A stretch of 64,000 bases of DNA from VAXT01 sp038040395 (GTDB taxonomy: Bacteria > Actinomycetota > Thermoleophilia > Gaiellales > Gaiellaceae): contig JBBPIJ010000001.1 in assembly GCA_038040395.1 (NCBI GenBank), forward strand, positions 62,001-126,000. Direction: 5' to 3'. The notes under the pieces are model-generated. The model was not told where the DNA came from and searched no databases. It was given only the letters and a program-made list of their open reading frames with translations. Every line of letters starts with the position of its first letter. Positions within the stretch are counted from its first letter, which is position 1. The position numbers and the translations under genes are program-made. Positions 25,803 to 34,557 of the stretch are shown piece by piece.

Positions 25803-26855
25803 ATGGCGAAGACCGCGTTCCTTCTCGGGGGCACGGGCCAGATCGGCCGGGCCGCTGCGTCACGATTCGTCGCCGCCGGCTGGGAGGTCGTGCTCGCAAG
25901 TCGTGGCGAGCGGCCGATTGCCGAAGAGCTCAAGGAGCTGCGGCACGTTCAGCTCGACCGTGAGGACACCGAGGCTCTGCGGAAAGCGCTCGGAGATGGC
26001 GTCGACGTCCTGCTCGACGTCGTCGCGTTCGAGCCAGAACACGGAAAGCAGCTCCTGGCGCTGGGTGATCTCGTTCGATCTCTGATCGTCATCTCGACCG
26101 GCTCCGTATACGTCGACAGTCGAGGCAGCCGTTCGCTCGACGAGGCGACGAACGCGAGTGAGTTTCCCGATTTCCAGGGCCCGATTCCGGAGACGCAGCC
26201 GACGGTTCCACCGGGCGATGCGACCTACTCGACGAAGAAGGTCGCCATCGAGCTAGCGCTTCTCGAGCAAGAGCGAAAGCCCGTCACGATCGTCCGCCCG
26301 TGGGCGATCTACGGCCCGGGCGGGGCGCTCTCCCGCGAGTGGTACTTCGTCAAGCGAGCTCTGGACGGCCGGCGGTTCGTTCCCCTGGGCGATCGGGGCA
26401 GAGGGCGCTTTCACACGACGTCTACCGAAAACCTCGCGGAGCTCATCCTGCTGGCCGCCCAGCGCCCGCGGACCGGAGTCTTCAACTGCGGCGATCCAGA
26501 ACCCCCGAGCGTGCTCGACATCGCGCGCGCGATCGGCAACGCGATGGATCACGACTGGACGGACGTTCTTTTCGAGTGGACGGAGCCATGGGAGCGAGGA
26601 GTCGAGAGAATCGGGGACACGCCCTGGTCCGGACCGAAGCCGCTCGTCGCCGACATGTCCATCGCCGAGATCGAGCTTGGCTACCGGCCGGTAACGACGT
26701 ACCAGGAGGCCGTCCGAGCGACCTGCGAATGGCTCGTCTCGGCCACGAGCGGAAAGGATTGGCGCGAGGTTCTCACCGGCTCGGCGTCATACATGGGCGA
26801 CTCGTTCGATTACGAGGCCGAGGACGCGTTCGTCCGCGGGCTCACGGCCGGCTGA
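25803..26855 (+). CDS. NAD-dependent epimerase/dehydratase (extended SDR)
   Basis: The protein has 350 residues. It starts MAKTAFLLGGTGQIGRAA, a glycine-rich NAD-binding loop, and has ISTGSVYVD, then YSTKKVAIE with the Tyr-x3-Lys pair, and RPWAIYGPGG. This is the layout of extended SDRs acting on nucleotide sugars or similar substrates. ATG 25803 is preferred; an upstream GTG at 25767 would translate through the operator. The divergent RHH/HTH gene probably regulates it. It overlaps the convergent DMFase-like gene by 14 bases. Confidence 0.82.
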   Translation: MAKTAFLLGGTGQIGRAAASRFVAAGWEVVLASRGERPIAEELKELRHVQLDREDTEALRKALGDGVDVLLDVVAFEPEHGKQLLALGDLVRSLIVISTGSVYVDSRGSRSLDEATNASEFPDFQGPIPETQPTVPPGDATYSTKKVAIELALLEQERKPVTIVRPWAIYGPGGALSREWYFVKRALDGRRFVPLGDRGRGRFHTTSTENLAELILLAAQRPRTGVFNCGDPEPPSVLDIARAIGNAMDHDWTDVLFEWTEPWERGVERIGDTPWSGPKPLVADMSIAEIELGYRPVTTYQEAVRATCEWLVSATSGKDWREVLTGSASYMGDSFDYEAEDAFVRGLTAG

Positions 26856-28401
26856 GGCGCGCCCAGACGTTCTCGACGAGCTGTGCGACGGCCGGGTCGC
26901 CGATCGACGCGGTGAAGTTGAGCGCGCCTGCGGCGAAGACCTTTGCGCCGCGTGGGGTCTCGTAGTAGGTCATCTCCGCAGAGCGTCCGGGACCCAGCAG
27001 GTCCGGGATCGACGCGAGGAGCTGGATTCCGGCCGGCGAGGAGGGTGCTCGCGCGTCGATCTCGATGCCGTAGCGCCCGAAGCTGTCGCCGTCGTGCAGC
27101 CCCGTGCCCGCGAAGGCCCAGGGCGCCGTCGCCGCGGCCTGCACGACGTAGCCGCCCTGACGCGCGCCGTAGTCGCTTGCGTGGTACTGGACGCCTACCA
27201 GCGCGGCCTCCGGGCGCCGGAGATTGCGCCAGAGGCCGACGCGGGTCAGTAGCTGTCCGTCGCGTTGCACCTTCCAGAAGAAGTTGTTCGCCGCGAGGAA
27301 CATGAGGTTCCCGCCGAGGTCGCGGAAGCGCTGGACGACGTCGTAGGCGTGCGCGGTCACGTACTCGGCATGCCCGGGGAAGACGACAAGGTCGTAGGCA
27401 GCCGCCAGCTGGTCGCCGCTGGAGAATGCCGCGACATCGTCGTCCGACAGGAAGTCGACCTGCTTCCCCGTCCGGTTCAGCCAGGCGATGAAGTCGAGGT
27501 CCCAGTCCCGGAAGCGAAACGGGACGCCGAAGTCGAGGAACGGGCGTGACATGTCGACGCTTCGGATCGCGCCGCTCACGTACCAGCTGTCGCCCCAGCC
27601 GTCGCCGTCTTCGTCCCAGAGGTTGTACGCCTGCCAGGTGTTCGTCGAGAGCACGACCGCGACCCGCGACCGGGGCGCCTGCCTTCTCACGACGAACGGC
27701 GCGTAGCCGACGCGTCCGTCCGCGGCCGTGAGCCGCACGAAGTAGAGGCCGCTCGGCCAGTCGCCGGCGCGCACGAACCGCAGCCTTCCCGGCCCGTTCC
27801 GGTGTCCCCGCCAGTCGACCCGGATAGGCGTCGTCATCGCCGTCCCGGCGGTCCTGAAGTCGCGTTCTCGAGGCGAGACCTGGCTCGAGTAGTAGAAGAC
27901 CTGGAGCCGAAGGGACGGCGTGTCGGACGAGATCCGGAGCTCGGCCTGCTCGCCCGGGGCGTAGCTTCGCCTCGGGAAGCCCGCCTCGATTCCCTGGACG
28001 CGGACGACGGGTGCGCGGCGTTTCCGTCCGGGAAAGTTCATGTACACGCGGCGACCGACGCGAAGGCGGAGGACGTAGGTGCGCGGCTCGGTTGCGCGCG
28101 CGGGTCGCCAGACGATCTGGTGGCGGCCGGGTCGGAACCGGCGCGTGGTGCTCCAGACCGCCTTCGTCGCGCGCCCGGGATGGAGGGTGTCCGTCCGCAA
28201 GACGTCGAGGCGGACGGTCGCGCCGCGGTCGAGGCGGAAGCGGACGATCGCGCGGTCGCGCAGGCCGTCTGCGTTGGGGCTCACGGTCGTCAGCAGCCGT
28301 CCGTCGCCTGCGAATGGGCGCGAGCCGTTCGACACGCTCAGGTCGTGGAGAGGCGGCGAGCTTCCGGCCAGGAGCGCCAGGGCGAGAGCCAACGTAGTCA
28401 C
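26842..28401 (-). CDS. Secreted DMFase beta-subunit-like protein (N,N-dimethylformamidase C-terminal domain family)
   Basis: The protein has 519 residues. A GTG overlapping the antiporter stop (GTGA) gives a short hydrophobic leader, TTLALALALLAGSS, likely a signal peptide. An N-terminal beta-rich region (NADGLRDRAIVRFRLDRGATVRLDVL) is followed by a large domain with STNTWQAYNLWDEDGDG, FLSDDDVAAF, VVFPGHAEY and LGGNLMFLAANNFFWKV. These match the DMFase large-subunit-like domain, an amidotransferase-like fold. The enzymatic role outside dimethylformamide hydrolysis is unknown. Coupling to a cation antiporter is unexplained. Confidence 0.75.
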   Translation of the reverse strand: MTTLALALALLAGSSPPLHDLSVSNGSRPFAGDGRLLTTVSPNADGLRDRAIVRFRLDRGATVRLDVLRTDTLHPGRATKAVWSTTRRFRPGRHQIVWRPARATEPRTYVLRLRVGRRVYMNFPGRKRRAPVVRVQGIEAGFPRRSYAPGEQAELRISSDTPSLRLQVFYYSSQVSPRERDFRTAGTAMTTPIRVDWRGHRNGPGRLRFVRAGDWPSGLYFVRLTAADGRVGYAPFVVRRQAPRSRVAVVLSTNTWQAYNLWDEDGDGWGDSWYVSGAIRSVDMSRPFLDFGVPFRFRDWDLDFIAWLNRTGKQVDFLSDDDVAAFSSGDQLAAAYDLVVFPGHAEYVTAHAYDVVQRFRDLGGNLMFLAANNFFWKVQRDGQLLTRVGLWRNLRRPEAALVGVQYHASDYGARQGGYVVQAAATAPWAFAGTGLHDGDSFGRYGIEIDARAPSSPAGIQLLASIPDLLGPGRSAEMTYYETPRGAKVFAAGALNFTASIGDPAVAQLVENVWARLSRP

Positions 28402-29585
28402 TGGCTCGACGAGCGCATGGGCACACCTAGACGCGCCGCCACGAACGGCATGCTCGATCCCTGCACGATCACAGAGAACAGCACGACCACGAAGACGATC
28501 TCGTACAGGCGCCGCGCATCTTCGACGCCCGCCAGGATGCAGAACGCGGCGAGGAGAATCGGCACGGCTCCTTTTAGCCCGCCCCACGCGATGAAGACCT
28601 TCTCGCCGAGCCGCATCCTGAGCGGAGCGAGAAGCGGCACGAGCGCAAGCGGGCGCGCTACGAAGGCCAGCGCGAGCGCCAGCAGCAACCCGTCCAGCCA
28701 GATGCCCTGATCGAAGAGCTCGGTGACGTTCACCGTCAGGCCGAGGGCCACGAACACGACGATCTCGGCAAGGCTCGCGAGCGCAACGTGGAAGCGCCGG
28801 ATCTGCCGCTTGTACGGGATGTCGAGGTCGCCGAGTGCGAGCCCGGCGATGAAGACGGCCAGGAAGCCGGAGCCATGCGCCACAGAGGCGGCTCCGTAGA
28901 TGATCCCCGCCGCTGCGAGCGTTCGGAGCGGATACAAGCCCTCGCTCGGTAGGCGGACGCGACGCATGAAGACAACGAGGGCCGCGGTGCCGGCGAGCCC
29001 GACAGCGAGCCCGATCGTCATCTCAAGCGCGAACTCCTTGACGATTCCCCAGAACGAGCCCCCGTCGGAGGTTGCGAACTCGAGCATCCCGATCATCAGG
29101 GCGATGCCCACCGGGTCGTTCATGCCGGCCTCGCCCTCGAGGATCGTGCCCGTCCGGCCCCGGATCACCTTGTCGCCGAGAATCGAGAACATGACCGCGG
29201 GATCGGTTGGAGCGAGCGCGGCGCCCAGGATCCAGGCAGTGGTCCAGTTGAAGTCGAAGAGGTAATGGGCCAGGACCGCCATGACTGCGGCCGTCGCAAC
29301 GGTGCCGAGGATCCCGAGCGAGGCGATCGGCATCGCGGCGCGACGAAATCGGCGCCACCCGATGATCATGCCGCCGTCGAAGAGGATCACGATCAGCGCG
29401 ACGACGCCGATCCGCTCCACGGTGCGGATGTTGGGGAGCACGACCGGTATCGCCGCGGCGGCGACGAGGAAGAGCGCAGGCGCCGGGATCGGGAAGCGCT
29501 CGCTCAGCGTCCGCGCGACGAGCGCGAGCATGACGCCTCCCGCGATGGCTAGGACGATCGCGCCGAAGTCGCCGATCTCAGCCAT
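28398..29585 (-). CDS. Na+(K+)/H+ antiporter, CPA1/NhaP-CvrA type
   Basis: A 395-residue protein with about twelve membrane spans. The ion-binding region reads ALAPTDPAVMFSIL, then GRTGTILEGEAGMNDPVGIALM, the ND pair and flanking residues typical of NhaP and CvrA exchangers. It would exchange cytoplasmic cations for protons. There is no C-terminal TrkA-C domain. It overlaps the downstream DMFase-like gene by four bases. An A+T-rich intergenic region (29586-29665) probably carries divergent promoters. Confidence 0.88.
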   Translation of the reverse strand: MAEIGDFGAIVLAIAGGVMLALVARTLSERFPIPAPALFLVAAAAIPVVLPNIRTVERIGVVALIVILFDGGMIIGWRRFRRAAMPIASLGILGTVATAAVMAVLAHYLFDFNWTTAWILGAALAPTDPAVMFSILGDKVIRGRTGTILEGEAGMNDPVGIALMIGMLEFATSDGGSFWGIVKEFALEMTIGLAVGLAGTAALVVFMRRVRLPSEGLYPLRTLAAAGIIYGAASVAHGSGFLAVFIAGLALGDLDIPYKRQIRRFHVALASLAEIVVFVALGLTVNVTELFDQGIWLDGLLLALALAFVARPLALVPLLAPLRMRLGEKVFIAWGGLKGAVPILLAAFCILAGVEDARRLYEIVFVVVLFSVIVQGSSMPFVAARLGVPMRSSSQ

Positions 29586-29665
29586 GGAGCAAGCCTAAGG
29601 CTACTTACGGTTTCCTTACATCTCCCTCATTCGAGCCACAAGGTCGGGGCGCATAATTGGGGCAG

Positions 29666-30154
29666 ATGCGGAGACTCCTGGTCCCATTCCTGCTCTTGCT
29701 CCTCCTGCCCGCGGCCGCGTTTGCGCGCGAGACCGCGTCCAGCGGGACGCTTTCGATCCGCGAGGGTCGCGGGATCGTCCAGCTGACCGCGCGCGGAAGC
29801 ATCACGGGGCGCGTGCGCGGACGGATCACGATCACCGACCCGAAGCCGTACGACTCGAAGCGACCGGTCGTCTACGGCGCGACGCAGACGAGGTACAAGA
29901 GCGAGAAGACCGTCGTCTATATCGGCAGCAACTTGCGCTTCCGCCTGATCGGGTCCCTCTACACCGTCCGGGTCGATGGACGAGCCATCTTCATGAGCGC
30001 CATCGGCCGCGGCCAGGGCATGCTCAACGGAGAGGGCAACCCCCCGGGGGGCGTGTTCTACGACGGGGTCTATTCGTTGAACGACGAGCCGTACCACTCT
30101 CTCCCGGACGAGCCCACAGACTTCGAGCTCGCCGCGCCGCCCGCGACGGGCTAG
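29666..30154 (+). CDS. Secreted protein of unknown function
   Basis: The protein has 162 residues with a clear signal peptide (MRRLLVPFLLLLLLPAAAFA, cleavage after AFA). The mature part is beta-rich (GTLSIREGRGIVQLTARGSITGRV) with no Cys and no motif I recognise. It lies 25 bases upstream of the response regulator and may be co-transcribed with the two-component system, which would suggest an envelope sensor or accessory role. That is inference. Confidence 0.65.
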   Translation: MRRLLVPFLLLLLLPAAAFARETASSGTLSIREGRGIVQLTARGSITGRVRGRITITDPKPYDSKRPVVYGATQTRYKSEKTVVYIGSNLRFRLIGSLYTVRVDGRAIFMSAIGRGQGMLNGEGNPPGGVFYDGVYSLNDEPYHSLPDEPTDFELAAPPATG

Positions 30155-30179
30155 CGGCCCTCTCTGGCATCCTGGAGGC

Positions 30180-30890
30180 GTGCCTTTGAACACACCCCAG
30201 AGCGTGCTGGTCGTCGAGGACGAAACTTCGATCGCGTCCTTCGTCTCCCTCTACTTGAAGAACGCCGGCTACGACGTGCACGTCGCCGAGACCGGAGAAG
30301 ACGCGCTCGCGAAGGCCGAGGCCCAGGAACCGTCGTTGATCGTCCTCGACCTGATGCTGCCCGACATCGACGGGATCGAGGTCTGTCGCCGCCTGCGCCG
30401 TCGCTCCGAGGTGCCGATCTTGATGCTCACCGCGCGTGACGAGGATGTCGACAAGATCATCGGCCTCGAGGTCGGCGCCGACGACTACCTGACCAAACCG
30501 TTCAACCCGCGCGAGCTCGTCGCGCGAGTGAAGTCGATCCTCCGGCGCTCGACTCCCGACCGGAAGGAAATCGCGAGCGCGACCCTGCGGCACGGCGACC
30601 TGTGCGTCGACGCCGGACGGCGCGAGGCGAAGGTCGGCGACGAGGAGATCAAGCTCGCTCCGAAGGAGTTCGACCTGCTCTGGGAGCTGCTCGACCACCG
30701 CGGCCTCGTGCTGACGCGTGACCAGCTGCTCGAGCGCGTCTGGGGCTACACGTTCGCGGGTGACACGCGGACCGTGGACGTCCACGTCCGCCAGCTGCGC
30801 CGCAAGCTCGGCGAAGCGTCGCCGATCGTCACGGTCTGGGGAGTCGGCTACAAGGTCTCGCCCGCGAAGGAGCCGGCGGCGACGGCCTAG
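30180..30890 (+). CDS. OmpR/PhoB-family response regulator
   Basis: The protein has 236 residues. The receiver domain has the acidic pair VVEDE, phospho-acceptor Asp in LIVLDLMLPD, Thr in LMLTARD and Lys in LTKPFNPREL. The C-terminal winged helix (DLCVDAGRREAKV to TRTVDVHVRQLRRKLG, VWGVGYKV) is complete. Start GTG has CTGGAGG upstream. The cognate kinase begins eight bases after the stop, so this is a complete two-component pair. The signal is unknown. Confidence 0.93.
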   Translation: MPLNTPQSVLVVEDETSIASFVSLYLKNAGYDVHVAETGEDALAKAEAQEPSLIVLDLMLPDIDGIEVCRRLRRRSEVPILMLTARDEDVDKIIGLEVGADDYLTKPFNPRELVARVKSILRRSTPDRKEIASATLRHGDLCVDAGRREAKVGDEEIKLAPKEFDLLWELLDHRGLVLTRDQLLERVWGYTFAGDTRTVDVHVRQLRRKLGEASPIVTVWGVGYKVSPAKEPAATA

Positions 30891-30897
30891 TCAGGTC

Positions 30898-32292
30898 ATG
30901 TTCAGGTCGCTGCGCTTCCGCCTGCCGGCGCTCTTCCTCGCCGGGATCGTGCTGACCGGGGTGCTTGCGGCGGCCATCGCATTCGGCCTCTTCCAGGACT
31001 ACACGCAGGACCAGGCGCGGCGCGAGCTGCGACAGGAGGCGGCCGGGCTGACCCAGCTCTACGCCGAGCAAGCGGTCAAGGCCCAGGAGCAGAACAAGCC
31101 CCCGCCCTTCTTCGCGGCGAGGAAGCTGGAGGCCGCAAGCGGCGACCGCCTCTTCTACGTCGGCGTGCCGTTCTTCTCGGGACAGCAGTCCGGCTTGAAG
31201 ACCCTGCCGCAGAGGACGATCGACTTTCCTGCGATCCTGCAGGGGAAGGTCATCGAGTTTCGGTTCGTGCCTCCCGGTGAGAAGAAGAAGTTCCTCGCCG
31301 TCGCCCATCCGCTCTACCTCGACAAGAACGGGGATCCGTTCGGCGCGCTCATCGTCGCGACCGCGGAGACCGAGCTCCGCGATCGCCTCGTAACGCTCCT
31401 CGAGCGCCTCGCCCTCGCTCTGCTGGCGGGGGTGATCCTCACCACGGGGCTCGCGTGGTATCTCTCGGGCCGGATCACTCGGCCGGTGCGCAGGCTTGCG
31501 AAGGCAGCGGACGACGTGGCCGAGGGCAACTACAACGTCGAGTTGCCGGAAGTGCACGGCCGTGACGAGATCGCCGACCTCGCCGAGTCGTTCCGGCAAA
31601 TGGCGTCGCGCCTATCCGAGGCGGAGGAGCTCGAGCGGAACTTCCTGATGACCGTCTCGCACGAGCTGAGGACGCCGCTGACCGCGATCCGGGGCCATGT
31701 CGAGGCGCTCCGTGAAGGCTTTGTGAAGGACCCCGAGGCTCGCCGCGCCTCGCTCGACGTGATTGCGACAGAAGCCGGGAGGCTCGAGCGGCTCGTGGGC
31801 GACGTCCTCGACCTGGCCAAACTCGATATGAGCCGGTTCACGGTGCTGAAGGAAGAGGTGGACATGGGGAGGCTGTTGGATGAGGCCTACGCTGCTTTCG
31901 GCGAGGAGGCAAAGCGGCGTGACATCGTCTACTCGCAAGAGGTCTCCGCCGCGGCGGTGATCGTGACGGACGGCGACCGTGTCTTTCAGATCATCTCGAA
32001 CCTGCTCGCAAACGCGTTCCGGTGGACGCCTGACGGCGGCCGCATCGACCTGCGCTTGAACGCGGAGAACGGCCTCATCCACGTTGCGGTCGAGGACACC
32101 GGCCCGGGGATCGGCCCCGAGGAGCAGGAGCGCATCTTCCGTCCCTTCTGGACGCACGACGGCAAGGGCACGGGCCTCGGACTTGCGATCGCGCGCGAGC
32201 TGGCGCTCGCGCTGGGCGGGCGCATCGAGCTCGACAGCGAGATCGGCCGCGGCAGCCGCTTCGAGCTCGTGTTGCCGGCGACCCTGACCTAA
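30898..32292 (+). CDS. Sensor histidine kinase (HAMP, HisKA, HATPase)
   Basis: The protein has 464 residues. Membrane span 1 lies near residues 10-32, an external sensor of about 130 residues follows, span 2 is near 170-190, and a HAMP segment follows (RPVRRLAKAADDVAEGNYNVELP). The H-box is LMTVSHELRTPLTAIRGH, with N-box NLLANAFRWTP and G-box GTGLGLAIARELA. All catalytic motifs are present, unlike the frameshifted kinase at 11.3 kb. It pairs with the upstream regulator. Its stop overlaps that of the VOC protein in a CTAA. Confidence 0.92.
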   Translation: MFRSLRFRLPALFLAGIVLTGVLAAAIAFGLFQDYTQDQARRELRQEAAGLTQLYAEQAVKAQEQNKPPPFFAARKLEAASGDRLFYVGVPFFSGQQSGLKTLPQRTIDFPAILQGKVIEFRFVPPGEKKKFLAVAHPLYLDKNGDPFGALIVATAETELRDRLVTLLERLALALLAGVILTTGLAWYLSGRITRPVRRLAKAADDVAEGNYNVELPEVHGRDEIADLAESFRQMASRLSEAEELERNFLMTVSHELRTPLTAIRGHVEALREGFVKDPEARRASLDVIATEAGRLERLVGDVLDLAKLDMSRFTVLKEEVDMGRLLDEAYAAFGEEAKRRDIVYSQEVSAAAVIVTDGDRVFQIISNLLANAFRWTPDGGRIDLRLNAENGLIHVAVEDTGPGIGPEEQERIFRPFWTHDGKGTGLGLAIARELALALGGRIELDSEIGRGSRFELVLPATLT

Positions 32293-32681
32293 AGCCGCTG
32301 GGCGAAGAACCAGTCCTGGCCCTCGAGGTCTTCGGCGTCGTACCGCCGGTCCCCGTAGGGCTGGTCGGTCGGCTCGGTGTTGATCTTCGCGCCGGCGGCC
32401 TTCGCATGCTCGAAATGCGCGTCCACGTCGTCGACATAGACATGGACGCCCGCAGTCGCTCGACCGCCTCGCTTGTTCGGGTTTTCGTAGTCGTTGCCCG
32501 GCTGCCCGAGCATGACGACGCCACCGTCGCGCTCGAGCGCGCCGTGTTCGACCCGCCCCTCGTCGTTCGTCATCCGTACCGTTTCGCTGAAGCCGAAAGC
32601 CTCGATGAGCCAATCCATGGCAGCAGCGGCATCTTCGTAATAGAGGTACGGAGTAATGGTCGGGTAATCCTCCGGCGGCAT
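32289..32681 (-). CDS. VOC-family (glyoxalase/bleomycin resistance-like) protein
   Basis: The protein has 130 residues. Two beta-alpha-beta-beta-beta units start with TITPYLYYEDAAAAMDWLIEAFGF and HVYVDDVDAHFEHAKAAGAKI, as in PhnB/glyoxalase-like VOC proteins. YGDRRYDAEDLEGQDWFFAQ is the typical last strand. ATG 32681 has GGAGGG just upstream; longer starts run into the divergent prenyltransferase leader. The substrate is unknown. Confidence 0.85.
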   Translation of the reverse strand: MPPEDYPTITPYLYYEDAAAAMDWLIEAFGFSETVRMTNDEGRVEHGALERDGGVVMLGQPGNDYENPNKRGGRATAGVHVYVDDVDAHFEHAKAAGAKINTEPTDQPYGDRRYDAEDLEGQDWFFAQRL

Positions 32682-32722
32682 GGCCCCTCCTTGAAAGCGG
32701 TTGCCCCGTAGCATGCCGCGCC

Positions 32723-33619
32723 GTGGCGCTTCCTGCACGAGCCGAGGTCGTGGCGCTCCCGGCGAGACGCTCGGCGCTTCGCGCGGCGCTCGCCGCGATG
32801 CGGCCGCGGCAGTGGTCGAAGAACCTGATCCTCTTCGCGGGGATCGTCTTCGCCGCGAAACTCGGCGATCCAATCCGGTGGCTGGAGGCCACGGCTGCCT
32901 TTGTCGCCTACTGCGCGGCGTCCAGCGCGGCCTACCTGGTCAACGACGTCCGGGACGCCGAGCACGACCGTATGCATCCGCTCAAGCGGCTCCGGCCTCT
33001 GGCCCGAGGCGAGCTCTCCGAGCGTGCGGCACTTGGCCTCGCCGGGGCGCTCTCGTTGCTCGCTTTCGCCCTCGTTGCGCCGCTCAGCCTCGTCTCGCTT
33101 GGGTTCCTAGGCGCGTTTCTCACGCTCCAGGGCGCCTACAGCTTCGGCTTGAAGCGCGTCGTCCTCGTGGACGTGTTCGCGATCGCAGCGCTGTTCGTCC
33201 TGCGTGCCGCAGCGGGCGCGGCGGCCGTCGACGTGGAGATCTCGTCGTGGCTCTTGCTCGTGACGGCGCTCCTCGCGCTTTTCCTGGCGCTTGCAAAGCG
33301 GCGGAGCGAGCTCGCGCTGACGGAATCGAGCCGTCCCGTTCTGGAGGGCTACTCGCTCGCGCTCGTCGACCAGCTGATCGCGGTCACCGTCGCCTGCACG
33401 ATCGCTGCCTACGCGATCTACACGTTCACCGCGCACTCACGCGCGCTGATGGCAACGATTCCGTTCGTCGTCTTCGGCCTCTTCCGCTACTTGCTGCTCG
33501 TCCACCGCGACGACCTCGGCGAGGAGCCCGAGAACGTGCTGCTCACGGATCGGCCGCTCGTCGCAGCGGTCGTCCTCTGGGCTGTCACCGCCGCCGTGAT
33601 TCTGGCCCTGACGACTTAA
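32723..33619 (+). CDS. UbiA-family prenyltransferase, decaprenyl-phosphate phosphoribosyltransferase-like
   Basis: A 298-residue membrane protein with about eight or nine spans. It starts near AMRPRQWSKNLILFAG and has the first Asp-rich motif NDVRDAEHDRMHPLKRLRP. This is the form seen in DPPR synthases (Rv3806c type), which transfer phosphoribose to decaprenyl phosphate for arabinan synthesis. The second motif region is AKRRSEL. Start is GTG. No other arabinogalactan genes are in the window, so the end use is inferred. Confidence 0.82.
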   Translation: MALPARAEVVALPARRSALRAALAAMRPRQWSKNLILFAGIVFAAKLGDPIRWLEATAAFVAYCAASSAAYLVNDVRDAEHDRMHPLKRLRPLARGELSERAALGLAGALSLLAFALVAPLSLVSLGFLGAFLTLQGAYSFGLKRVVLVDVFAIAALFVLRAAAGAAAVDVEISSWLLLVTALLALFLALAKRRSELALTESSRPVLEGYSLALVDQLIAVTVACTIAAYAIYTFTAHSRALMATIPFVVFGLFRYLLLVHRDDLGEEPENVLLTDRPLVAAVVLWAVTAAVILALTT

Positions 33620-34065
33620 GTCGCTGCTTCGCGGCACGTCGTAGATGAACCAGAGTCGATCGCCGGTCTGCGAGCCGGTAGGGCCGAAGACGGTGATCTG
33701 GCCCAGGTCGGGGTACTCGGCAACCTCCGGTGCGCCTTGGGTCGACGCCATCACATAGCGGACGCGCTCGTCCGTCTCGTCAGCGCGTGCGCACCGGCGG
33801 GACCGACCGGAAAGTGGACGGCGTCTCCCTCCTCGAGCCTTCGCTCCCCGTCGGGGGTGCGCAAGGTCGGGTTTCCGCGCAGGACGATCAGGAGCTCCTC
33901 CTACCGATGGTGGAAGTGGTAGACGACGAAGTTTCCCGGGTCGAGCTCGTAGACGGTTGCCCCGAGACCTTCGCCTCGGGCCAGGCGTTTGCCCCGGCCA
34001 CCGCCACCCGACCAGTCGGGACCCTGCTCACCCCATTCGTCCGACCAGATGTTGTCGTCGCTCAT
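33620..34065 (-). pseudogene. Decayed cupin-domain protein gene
   Basis: From an ATG at 34065 the reading is MSDDNIWSDEWGEQ, then YELDPGNFVVYHFHHR, followed by an in-frame TAG (33901-33903, codon 55). Reading on, EELLIVLRGNPTLRTPDGE and GDAVHFPVGPAGAHAL complete a cupin barrel with its metal-binding HxH-type motif. A second lesion near 33780 shifts the frame, after which ETDERVRYVMASTQGAPEVAEYPD continues in another frame. One nonsense codon plus one frameshift indicate a pseudogene, unless both are sequencing errors. Confidence 0.7.
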
Positions 34066-34083
34066 GTCGAGAGCGGCGCTTCT

Positions 34084-34530
34084 CTAGCCTGCCTTGCGCT
34101 CCTCGATGCGGTAGACCTCGGCGCCGCCGCCCGCCTCGAGCTTGCGCTCCATCCGGGCAAGGCGCTGGTCGACGCCGTTCCAGCCGGAAGAGATCAGATC
34201 GACGAGCAACGCCAGGTCGTCCACGCGGGCATGCCGCTCGGCCAGGAGGTCGTTCTCGAGCCCCTCGAGGCGCCTGATCGTCTGCCCGGCCAGCCCCCGC
34301 ACCTCGGCGAGCTGCCTTCCGACGGGTGCCGCCTCGGTGCGGACGCCCTCGCGAACCGCGTCTTCTACGCGGCCAGGGAGGGTCGTTTCGAGCTGTGCAG
34401 CGAGCTCGGCGAGCGCCTCGACCTGCGCCCGTGCCCGCTCGAGGGCAGCATCAACATCGCCCTGGGCGGTCCGGCCGCTCGCCGCTTCGTCCAGCCGTTC
34501 TCGTGCGCGTGCCATCGCAGCTTCGTCCAT
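34084..34530 (-). CDS. Coiled-coil hypothetical protein
   Basis: The protein has 148 residues and is almost wholly alpha-helical and charged (ARARERLDEAA, then ERARAQVEALAELAAQLETTL, then RLEGLENDLLAERHARVDDL), with coiled-coil heptads. No signal peptide, membrane span or catalytic motif is seen. It is divergent from queA with 27 bases between starts and lies 18 bases downstream of the cupin remnant. The function is unknown. Confidence 0.6.
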   Translation of the reverse strand: MDEAAMARARERLDEAASGRTAQGDVDAALERARAQVEALAELAAQLETTLPGRVEDAVREGVRTEAAPVGRQLAEVRGLAGQTIRRLEGLENDLLAERHARVDDLALLVDLISSGWNGVDQRLARMERKLEAGGGAEVYRIEERKAG

Positions 34531-34557
34531 GGGCTGGAACGCTAGCGTTCGGGCCGG

